From Desulfobacteraceae bacterium (GTDB taxonomy: Bacteria > Desulfobacterota > DSM-4660 > Desulfatiglandales > B25-G16), in contig JAUWZV010000005.1 in NCBI GenBank assembly GCA_030615105.1, positions 1 through 43,473 on the forward strand: DNA of 43,473 bases, in the 5' to 3' direction. Each line of letters starts with the position of its first letter. Positions within the stretch are counted from its first letter, which is position 1. Below, piece by piece: positions 8,570 to 16,608 of this stretch. The position numbers and the translations under genes are program-made. Under the pieces are notes generated by a model. That model ran no database searches and was not told the DNA's origin. It worked only from the letters and a program-made list of their open reading frames with translations.

Positions 8570-10729
8570 ATGGGATGCGACAACCCAGAATCCCCTGACA
8601 GATTCGATCAGTTAATAGAAGAGCTGAGGGCCTTTAGGCAGAAGGGCGAGGAAATCAATGAGACATTGAAGCAAATCCTCGATCCCTTGATGAAAATAGG
8701 GAGGTATTTAGAGGATCAGAGTAAGCTCTACTATCAGATACACGAGGAGAATCAGCACCTCCTTGAGCTGTTTCAAGGCCGTAAAAAAACACTCCCAGAG
8801 CCAACCCCGGTTATCGAGAAAGCCTCAGAAGAGCCCGTCAGCCAACCGCTGTCTGCTGATGAACTAACAGACCTAAGCCCTCGCTCTACGGACAGTATGC
8901 GATGGATAGCGGATGCTATTCTTTGGATTGCAGATAAAGGAAAGGGGTTAAAGGAAATCCTTGGAGGATTTAGATACGGTTTTGCATGGAAAAACACGTT
9001 TCTGTCTATAGCCATAGCCTTGATTATTTTTGGCCTTTCCATCATAGGGGTACTGACCTGGCTGGATGTCATCTTCTCCAATGTGCTCTATGCCTTCAGA
9101 GGTGAAAGAAAGCCTTCGGAGAGGATAGCCATAGTAGCTTTGGATGAACCCTCTATAGAAGCATTGAGCCCTTATGGAAAAGAGTGGCGGCGTTACCATA
9201 GAACCCTTATTGAAAACTTGGTGGATGATGGAACAAAGGTGATAGGCCTCGATTTTAGCTTCTCTAGGCCTACTCACTTTGATGAAGATTTTCTCGAAGG
9301 AATAAGATATGCTCGGGGGAAGGGGGTGGAGGTGGTAGTAGCAACTCAGTACCTGGACAGATACAATACCTTTACTCCCACTGCAAAGCCCATAGAGGAT
9401 TCGGTGAGTGCCGTGGGACATGCCTATCTCAAGAAGGACAGGGTTACTAACTTGGTAAGGTGGGTGCCCATGTATTTAGAAGATTCTTCTACTCAAGGAA
9501 ATGTAAAAACCCTTATCCCTTCCTTTGCCTCAAGAATAGCTATCTTTGCCGGGGCAGATCCAGGGGAAAGAAACAGTAATACCCTTGTCCCCATCAATTT
9601 TATCGGTAAAAGAGGCTCATTCAGGGCATTTTCTTATTCCCGGGTTTACGAGAAGGATTTTGACCCTGGTACCTTCAGAGAAAAGATAGTCTTAATAGGT
9701 AGTATCCTTGAGACCCATAAGGATTTTCATGATGTGCCAGGGCAGAGTCAAATGCCTGGGGTAGAGATTCAAGCCAATGCCGTCTATACCTTCCTTACAG
9801 GGAACATAATCAAGCCTGGAGTCCTTCCTTCCGGGGCTTTGATCCTATCTCTATGCCTCGTTGCCTCCATAATCTGCTCTTCCTATAGATCCTATTGGCG
9901 GGTCTCTATTTTGATCCTTGCCACCATTGGCTATTGGGTCTTAGCAATACAGTTTTTCCGAAGAGATCCACCCCTTGAATTAAGTCTTGCCTATCCCAGC
10001 TTAGCTTTGGCCCTTACCTGGGGAGCTATATCCCTGCAAGAGAAGATCTTTACCAGAAGGGAATTGACTAAGACCGTTGGCCTTCCTGAGAAGTTGCTAA
10101 AGAGGTTGGAGAGAGACCCTGATTTTCGTACAGGGGAGGCAAGAAAGCTTTTGACAGTCCTTGCATCAGATATTGTAAACTACTCAGTATTTTCCAGCCA
10201 AAATCCCCCTAAACATGTAAGGGAAATAATAAATGAGTACAACACCACCATTGAGAAGATAATCTATGCATGTGGTGGTTATGTAAACAAGTATATAGGG
10301 GATGCAGTGCTAGCCATATTTGGTTATCCTATGTCAGACAAAGATACAGTAAAAAGGGCAGTGGTGGCCGCCTATCAAATGCAGGAAGCCTTAAGAAAGT
10401 TGGTACAGAAATGGAAGAAAGAGAACAAGAATTGTTTTGAAAGAATCCGAATAGGTATAAATTATGGGTATGTTAATATAAGCTACCTGGGCAAGAGCAA
10501 GAGGCAGTTGGATGTCTTGGGTGATAATGTGGATCTGGCTGCCAGGCTAGAGAGCGCTGCTGGCAAGATTGAATGCAAGGCCCTTATGAGTCCCACGACT
10601 CATGAGCAGGTAAAGGATATTGTGGCGGCCAGAAGGGTGGATGTAGAACTTAAGAACCGCCCTGACGTGAAGGAGGCGTTTACACTGGACGATCTGTTGA
10701 TAAGACATGAGGATTACCAGTTATGGTAA
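8570..10729 (+). CDS. CHASE2-domain membrane class III adenylate cyclase
   Basis: CHASE2 region (IAIVALDEPSIEALSPYGKEWRRYHRTLIENL...VVGHAYL), transmembrane helices, cyclase LASDIVNYS / NKYIGDAVLAIFG / LDVLGDNVDLAARLES. Confidence 0.93.
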   Translation: MGCDNPESPDRFDQLIEELRAFRQKGEEINETLKQILDPLMKIGRYLEDQSKLYYQIHEENQHLLELFQGRKKTLPEPTPVIEKASEEPVSQPLSADELTDLSPRSTDSMRWIADAILWIADKGKGLKEILGGFRYGFAWKNTFLSIAIALIIFGLSIIGVLTWLDVIFSNVLYAFRGERKPSERIAIVALDEPSIEALSPYGKEWRRYHRTLIENLVDDGTKVIGLDFSFSRPTHFDEDFLEGIRYARGKGVEVVVATQYLDRYNTFTPTAKPIEDSVSAVGHAYLKKDRVTNLVRWVPMYLEDSSTQGNVKTLIPSFASRIAIFAGADPGERNSNTLVPINFIGKRGSFRAFSYSRVYEKDFDPGTFREKIVLIGSILETHKDFHDVPGQSQMPGVEIQANAVYTFLTGNIIKPGVLPSGALILSLCLVASIICSSYRSYWRVSILILATIGYWVLAIQFFRRDPPLELSLAYPSLALALTWGAISLQEKIFTRRELTKTVGLPEKLLKRLERDPDFRTGEARKLLTVLASDIVNYSVFSSQNPPKHVREIINEYNTTIEKIIYACGGYVNKYIGDAVLAIFGYPMSDKDTVKRAVVAAYQMQEALRKLVQKWKKENKNCFERIRIGINYGYVNISYLGKSKRQLDVLGDNVDLAARLESAAGKIECKALMSPTTHEQVKDIVAARRVDVELKNRPDVKEAFTLDDLLIRHEDYQLW

Positions 10730-10877
10730 ACACTCATGCCCCCAACTATTTTCAGGCCCATTTGTCATTGCGAGGGGCGGAGCAACGAAGCAATCTCTTG
10801 TTATTATGGCTGTTCCGAAATGTCCAAAAAATTCCCGACAAAAAGGAGAAGTCTGTAACTGTAAATGGAGGTATGTC

Positions 10878-13037
10878 ATGAATAGATTAATTCTAATTGG
10901 TTTTTTATTGCTCGCTTTTATGGGATTTCATAACAAAGCTCAGGCAAAAACCCCCATTGCCACAATTGAGGGCATCGTCGAAGGAGATAAAAGGGTTGAG
11001 AAATCCTCTGATGGAAAGGCCTACATAGCCAATGAGGGACAGTGGGCAGATATAGAGCAGGGGATAAAAATATCCTCAGGGGATGAAATCAAGTCCGGTA
11101 GCTCTCAAATAATAGCCAAGTATTTAGACGGAAGCGGGGAAACCCTGATTCAATCAGGAAGCCATGTAAAATTTATCCAGCCCGAAGAAGGAGGAAAAAC
11201 TGCTTTTCTAAAGCTGGGTGAAATATTTAACAAGATCAAAGGACATTTCGAGGTTGTTGGGTCGGGGATAAATGGTGTCGTAGAAGGTACAGAGTTTTAC
11301 TCAGCAGTTAGAGGTAGAAAGACCACCTTCGTGGTTCTGGATGGTGCCGTAAGGGTTGGCAAAGGAAAAGATACGGTATTAGTAAAAAGGTTAGAGATAA
11401 CAGAGGGAGGGCTGGAGGCTCCACCTTATACACCAAAAAGGGCCGATGAAAAGACCCTGAGATACATAATAAACTGGATAACCAAGATAAAAACCCTTGT
11501 GGTTACAAAGGTCTCCACAAAACCCTACTTCCCTTCAGAGGAGGAAAGAAATGAAGCCTTCAATAAATTTTCCTATGAAGTTGCCATAGACCCGGATAAT
11601 GTGGAGGCTAATAAAGTCTTGGGCAACGTCTACATGGACTGGCAAGAGCACGAAAGGTCTTTATATTATTTTAGGAAGGCTATGTCCCTAGACCCAAAGG
11701 ATGATATGAGCTTCAATAATGTGGGCCTAGTTTACAGTCAGATGGGTAAATGGGATGATGCTATAGAGCAGTTTGAGAAGGCAATAACATTGAACCCAAA
11801 AAGGGCTGAGACTTACAACAATTTGGCCATGGTTTACCACCAGATGGAAGAATATGATAAGGCCATTGGCTACTTCAAAAAGGCTATTCAGGTGGATAAG
11901 AATTTTGCTGTATCCTATAATAATCTAGGGACGACTTATTACAAGGCAGGAAGCCTTGGGGATGCCACAGCCTCATTTAGCAAGGCCATAGCTTTGAACC
12001 CCGAGTTTGCTTCACCCCACAATAACCTGGGAGTTGTTAATTATCACAAAGGAGAATATGCTAAGGCTAAGGAGGAGTTTGAAGAGGCCATAAGGCTTAA
12101 TCCAAAAGATCCTGCCACTTACGAGAATCTGGGAAATGTTTATTATCAGCTCAGGCAATTCAATCAGGCAGAGGTTCAATACAAAAAGGCCGTAGAAGCC
12201 AATCCCTCTTATGCCTCGGCTTACGCCAGCCTGGGTAATGTCTACGTGGAATTCAAGCGATATGAACTAGCTATCTTTCAATACAGCAAAGCCATAGAGC
12301 TGAACCCAAAGGCTGATATGCCCCATTCAAACCTGGGAAATGTATACTATCAGAAGAAAGACTATGCCCAGGCCATGGAAGAATATAAAAACGCCGTGGA
12401 GTTAAATCCTTCATCTGCCATGGCCCATTTAAATCTAGGCAATGTATACTGGCAGCTTAAGGACTACAACCTTGCCTTAGAGGAATATGGGCAGGCATCC
12501 AGACTAAATCCTAAAGATTCCAGTCCTCATAAGAATATGGCCCATCTCTACACAGAGAAAGAAGACTATGAGGCAGCTATCAGGGAGTACAAAAGGGCAA
12601 TAGAATTGGACTCAAAGGATCTAGCCTCCCACATAAACCTTGCATGGGTTTTCTATCTGGTAGGTAGATATGATGATGCCATAAATTTCAATAAGAAGGC
12701 CCTGAAGATCAATCCCGAACATCCAGGCCCCCAGTATAATTTAGCCCTTGCCTATCTGGGAAAAGGGGACTACAAGAAAGTCCTCGAAGAGTATGAGAAG
12801 GCCTTTGAGCTGGATAAAGATCTAAAGATTATAGATTATGCCATAGAGGACCTAAAACAGGAACTGAAGAAGAAGCCATCTTTTACAGGGGTTCATTTTG
12901 CCTTGGGGCTTTTATATAACAAGAAGGGGAATAGAAAGGATGAGGCCATAAGCCAGTTTGAAGAATATGCAGGGCTTAACCCTGAAGGAATATGGGTAAA
13001 AGAGGCAAGAGAGTATATGGTGGAATTGAGGAAGTAG
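10878..13037 (+). CDS. FecR-domain protein with signal peptide and long TPR array
   Basis: MNRLILIGFLLLAFMGF signal; FecR-like GEIFNKIKGHFEVVGSGINGVVEGTEF; many TPR repeats; N-terminus of listed ORF shortened. Confidence 0.9.
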   Translation: MNRLILIGFLLLAFMGFHNKAQAKTPIATIEGIVEGDKRVEKSSDGKAYIANEGQWADIEQGIKISSGDEIKSGSSQIIAKYLDGSGETLIQSGSHVKFIQPEEGGKTAFLKLGEIFNKIKGHFEVVGSGINGVVEGTEFYSAVRGRKTTFVVLDGAVRVGKGKDTVLVKRLEITEGGLEAPPYTPKRADEKTLRYIINWITKIKTLVVTKVSTKPYFPSEEERNEAFNKFSYEVAIDPDNVEANKVLGNVYMDWQEHERSLYYFRKAMSLDPKDDMSFNNVGLVYSQMGKWDDAIEQFEKAITLNPKRAETYNNLAMVYHQMEEYDKAIGYFKKAIQVDKNFAVSYNNLGTTYYKAGSLGDATASFSKAIALNPEFASPHNNLGVVNYHKGEYAKAKEEFEEAIRLNPKDPATYENLGNVYYQLRQFNQAEVQYKKAVEANPSYASAYASLGNVYVEFKRYELAIFQYSKAIELNPKADMPHSNLGNVYYQKKDYAQAMEEYKNAVELNPSSAMAHLNLGNVYWQLKDYNLALEEYGQASRLNPKDSSPHKNMAHLYTEKEDYEAAIREYKRAIELDSKDLASHINLAWVFYLVGRYDDAINFNKKALKINPEHPGPQYNLALAYLGKGDYKKVLEEYEKAFELDKDLKIIDYAIEDLKQELKKKPSFTGVHFALGLLYNKKGNRKDEAISQFEEYAGLNPEGIWVKEAREYMVELRK

Positions 13038-13043
13038 AGGTTA

Positions 13044-13340
13044 CTGAAGCTTGACCGAGGGGAGAGGGCCTTTGTGGAGGCCAGGCTTGCACTGAGCTAT
13101 CATCCAAACAGCATCAATGCCGTGAACAACCTCGGGGCTTCCTTGAACGCATCGGGAAGGCCGGACAAGGCCATGGAGGCATATCAAAAGGCCCTCTTTA
13201 TCAAACCAGATGCCAGCACTATTCGTTACAATCTGGGTAACACGTACTTATGATTAGGCAAAAGGGATGAGGCCGTTTCCGAATAAGGAGCCAAAGCTCG
13301 TCTGGAAGAGATTCTATCTCGCAACTGGAAGGGTAATTAA
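13044..13340 (+). pseudogene. TPR protein remnant
   Basis: SINAVNNLGASLNASGRPDKAMEAYQKALFIKPDASTIRYNLGNTYL* without start, interrupted by stops. Confidence 0.6.
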
Positions 13341-13385
13341 AAAGAGGAAAGAGGGCGGAAGAAAAATGGCCGGGCTTTCTATTTG

Positions 13386-13682
13386 GATATTATGGTGGCA
13401 AACAGTCCACCAAGGGAGAGGATAATAGTCACCCACATTATAATAATAAGGTTATATAATTGACATTATTTCGCTCCTTACCTCTTTTCTGAGCCCTTCC
13501 TGCCCCTGGATAAACTCTTTTCTCAGTACTTCCTTGCCCCTCTCTCAAGCTTATCTGTTCGGTCTCGATGTGATTTAGCCTTTCTGCCACCTGCCCGCCA
13601 TCGCGAGCTCAGGCGAGGCGGGCGGGTCTGCTCCAGGATCCCCTCAACCTTTGCCATCCTGTCTTCCAGGTTCGTTTGTGGC
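13386..13682 (-). pseudogene. degraded paralog of the small coiled-coil membrane protein at 18987-19220, disrupted by a 37-bp palindrome
   Basis: nucleotide-level match to 18987-19220 along its length, with extra palindrome at 13590-13626 and an additional internal insertion. Confidence 0.9.
13590..13626. repeat. 37-bp palindromic insertion CCTGCCCGCCATCGCGAGCTCAGGCGAGGCGGGCGGG
   Basis: absent from the intact paralog (CTGCCA|TCTGCTCC). Confidence 0.93.
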
Positions 13683-13699
13683 ATGTAAACCTCTTCTTC

Positions 13700-14458
13700 T
13701 TAAGGGTTCACAACAGCCGAGGTTCGTATGAAAATTTCTTCGCTTACCTGGCGGCCTCCTATTACCTGAACATTAACGAGCTTGGTAGTAGTTGTATCCG
13801 AGACATGGGTAACCTTTACGGCATGGATACCATGATGAGTGTCGAACTTAAAACCATCCGAATGGGTGCTGTCTGATAAGGGCGCAGCATTCTCGGTGCC
13901 GTTACTAGCGTAGTAAACCTCAACCGTTGTCCCCTGTGGATTCGGCACATCGTTTACAAAAACGGTTATCTGAAGTATGCCGTTTACCTCTACCGCTCCG
14001 TCAGTTGACAAATAGGGGAAGATTATGTTGTCACTTGTTGTGGAGAAATCTTTATCAGGACCCGGGCTCCTTATCTGGCCAGTTTTTACAACTCCATAAT
14101 CATACGCGTTGCCCCAGCCGTCTGTCAGCTCTCCGGTATCCTTATCAAGGTATGGCCCCCTCCAGCCATAGCCCACGCTGTTCGTATGGAAGGCAAAACT
14201 GGATACACCACCAGGTTTGGCAACCAGATCGTCTGGACTAGAAGGAAGAGCGCCCACATCCCCAACATATCCGAAATCCCCTTTCTCGGGGTTGCCAAAG
14301 ATGGCATTATAAATCTCCCTGATCTCCTGCCTTGTGGCCTTCTCCCGTCTGGATTCCAGATATTGAAATCCCATCGGTACCATGCCTGCAAGGAGTATAG
14401 TTATTATTGCAAGCACCACTACTATTTCAATTATAGTAAACCCTTTTTTTCCTAGCAT
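13700..14458 (-). CDS. type II secretion/pilus pseudopilin (GspG-like) with C-terminal beta-domain
   Basis: KKGFTIIEIVVVLAIITILLAG; GWRGPYLD..DGWGNAYDY..GPDK; HHGIHAV. Confidence 0.88.
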   Translation of the reverse strand: MLGKKGFTIIEIVVVLAIITILLAGMVPMGFQYLESRREKATRQEIREIYNAIFGNPEKGDFGYVGDVGALPSSPDDLVAKPGGVSSFAFHTNSVGYGWRGPYLDKDTGELTDGWGNAYDYGVVKTGQIRSPGPDKDFSTTSDNIIFPYLSTDGAVEVNGILQITVFVNDVPNPQGTTVEVYYASNGTENAAPLSDSTHSDGFKFDTHHGIHAVKVTHVSDTTTTKLVNVQVIGGRQVSEEIFIRTSAVVNP

Positions 14459-14520
14459 CTTTTCTTCACCTATGGTTTAACGCTAATACCAGGTTGCACT
14501 CAAACATACTCTATAAAATG

Positions 14521-14593
14521 TCATTCCCGCGTAAGCGGGAATCCAGAAAATAAAGCAAAACAATGGATTCCTGCTTCCGCAGGAATGACAAAT
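14521..14593. repeat. pair of inverted dRS3-like palindromes (ATTCCC-N8-GGGAAT type)
   Basis: TCATTCCCGCGTAAGCGGGAATCCAG and TGGATTCCTGCTTCCGCAGGAATGAC. Confidence 0.85.
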
Positions 14594-14738
14594 AATGGTT
14601 CTATTTAGATTGCAACTTAGTATAAGACATAAATCAATGCAAAATTAGCACTTAAAATCATTGTTAATTTTGCATTGCTAATTTATACATTGTTAGCTGA
14701 AATTTCTATACATTAAATTAAACCCTGGTGCCTTAAAG

Positions 14739-15584
14739 CTAAGGGATTACGTCTCCGCTTTGTGGATGACGGAAGACTACATTACTTTGAACCCCGCCTA
14801 TTACTTCCACTGTAAAGAGATTTGTTGTAGTAGTCTCTTGTTCGTTCACAAAGGTGTACTCTACTGCGTGCAGACCGTGATGGGTAGTAAAGATGAACCC
14901 AATATCATCAAAGGCCGTCCCATAGGCACTCGTCTCCAAGGGCGTTGCCACTTCTGTACCGTTAGATGCATAGTAGACCTTTATGGTTGACTTTCTTGGA
15001 TTAGGTATACCGCCGCCCTGCAGGTCTGCGTCTATGCTTGTGTTATCTATCAGTGCCGTAATGAGGAGTGTGGCATTCTTTTCTACCTTTTCACCCGAGG
15101 GTAGAAAGGGGAATACGATATCGTCCGATGTCCCGAAAGTCTTGTCAGGACCTGCGCTCTTTATCTGCCCTTCTGGAAGGCCGTCTGCCGTGGAATACTG
15201 TAATGCGTTTCCCCACCCATCCTCCAGGTCCTCAGATTCTAAATCCAGATAAGGCCCCCTCCAGCCGTAGCCTACGTTATTGGTATTGCTAGTAGAGAAG
15301 GCAGAGAGGCTAACTGGTTTGGATACCAGGTCACTCAGTGCGCTTGGGAAATCGCCTATATCCCCCAGAAAGCCAAAGTCCCCCAGTGCAGGGTCACCTA
15401 CTATTGCCTTATGGATGGCCTTCATCCGCTCTATGGTTTCGCTTTCGGCCTCTGCCTTAAGTGACTGTGAGACAAGAGGGGCCGTTACCCCCACCAAGAT
15501 ACCCAGTAGGGCTAACACTACGATTATTTCTATAAGGGTAAAACCCTTTAGTCTCGCTATTTCTCTTTTTCTTTTCATTGCCAC
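14739..15584 (-). CDS. pseudopilin (GspG-like) with C-terminal beta-domain
   Basis: LKGFTLIEIIVVLALLGILVG; GWRGPYLDLESEDLEDGWGNALQY; HHGLHAVEYTF. Confidence 0.88.
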   Translation of the reverse strand: MAMKRKREIARLKGFTLIEIIVVLALLGILVGVTAPLVSQSLKAEAESETIERMKAIHKAIVGDPALGDFGFLGDIGDFPSALSDLVSKPVSLSAFSTSNTNNVGYGWRGPYLDLESEDLEDGWGNALQYSTADGLPEGQIKSAGPDKTFGTSDDIVFPFLPSGEKVEKNATLLITALIDNTSIDADLQGGGIPNPRKSTIKVYYASNGTEVATPLETSAYGTAFDDIGFIFTTHHGLHAVEYTFVNEQETTTTNLFTVEVIGGVQSNVVFRHPQSGDVIP

Positions 15585-15589
15585 CGAAG

Positions 15590-16429
15590 TTAATCTGGTA
15601 TCAAAATTATAACCAATGTGAGAACGCCACCCTGACAGTTGTATACACCCTGCTGGTTCTTTTTGTCTGCTCCTTCACCTCTACGGGAAAGCTCATAGGC
15701 GTGGGGGCCGTGGTGTGCGGTGTTGAAAGGCATGACATAAAAGGTATTGCCCGCACCATCGGTAAAGCTTATTTTATCTGTTGTTGGATTAAGGGTTATA
15801 GACGTCTGCTCCCCATTGGTCGTCGAATAAAGGATGTGATCTGCCCAACCAGGTATATTGGGGAAATCGCCCAATTTTCGAGGGCTGATATAGACTGCCC
15901 CGCTCTCCCAGATATATTCCGATTTTATGTCATCGTCTGTCCCGAGGGTCTTGTCCGCTCCCCTGCTTGTAATCTGAGCCCGCCTCCAGTTCACTGTGGG
16001 AGTTGAGGCATCATTGTCATGGTCTACGGCCACTGTCTCAATGGTATAGGTGTAATCATTTTCCCAGGCGTCCTTGAGATAGGAATCCTGGTAGACCTCC
16101 GGAACGTAGATACCGTTCCAGCCCATACCCACACTCATGAAATGTCTGGTACCGTTGTCCTCGTTATGGAAGGCGGTCTGAGTACCTATTGTGTTTAACT
16201 CCGATAGTGTGTTGGGCAGCCTCCCCATATCGCCTATAAAGCCGAAGGTCCTGAGCTTGGGATTCCCCCTTATCGCCTCTACTATAAGCTTAATCCCCTC
16301 TCTGGTCTCCTGCTCTTTCTCCTTTTCGAATGTCAAAAAGAGAGGGAGATTGGCAACGGCCAGAGTTATACCAAGAGCCGCAATAGCCAAGATAACTATC
16401 ATTAAAATGAAACCTTTTTGGGTATTCAT
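15590..16429 (-). CDS. divergent pseudopilin-like protein lacking Glu5
   Basis: QKGFILMIVILAIAALG; GWNGIYVPE..KDAWENDYTY..GADKTLGTDDDI; HHGPHAYELS. Confidence 0.75.
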   Translation of the reverse strand: MNTQKGFILMIVILAIAALGITLAVANLPLFLTFEKEKEQETREGIKLIVEAIRGNPKLRTFGFIGDMGRLPNTLSELNTIGTQTAFHNEDNGTRHFMSVGMGWNGIYVPEVYQDSYLKDAWENDYTYTIETVAVDHDNDASTPTVNWRRAQITSRGADKTLGTDDDIKSEYIWESGAVYISPRKLGDFPNIPGWADHILYSTTNGEQTSITLNPTTDKISFTDGAGNTFYVMPFNTAHHGPHAYELSRRGEGADKKNQQGVYNCQGGVLTLVIILIPD

Positions 16430-16608
16430 ACCATTATCTCAAGGTGATTTGTGATCCTAACGTCATGCGTAAACCTTTAAGAGGTCCTGAACCTAAAGCT
16501 TGATCCTAATTTTTAGACATAGCCTAAATGGAACGATGTGTCAAAACAAAACTGCCAAAACTGCCAAATACCCACGTACCTATAACGGAAAGAACCCCAG
16601 CAGACCTT

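Noticed and set aside
10707-10877. N-terminal 57 residues of the listed FecR-TPR ORF
   Set aside because: Overlaps the cyclase end and translates a repeat fragment (GTCATTGCGAGGGGCGGAGCAACGAAGCAATCTC); a signal peptide starts at 10878.
15578-16006. 142-aa plus-strand ORF
   Set aside because: Antisense to the third pseudopilin gene, which has clear family features.
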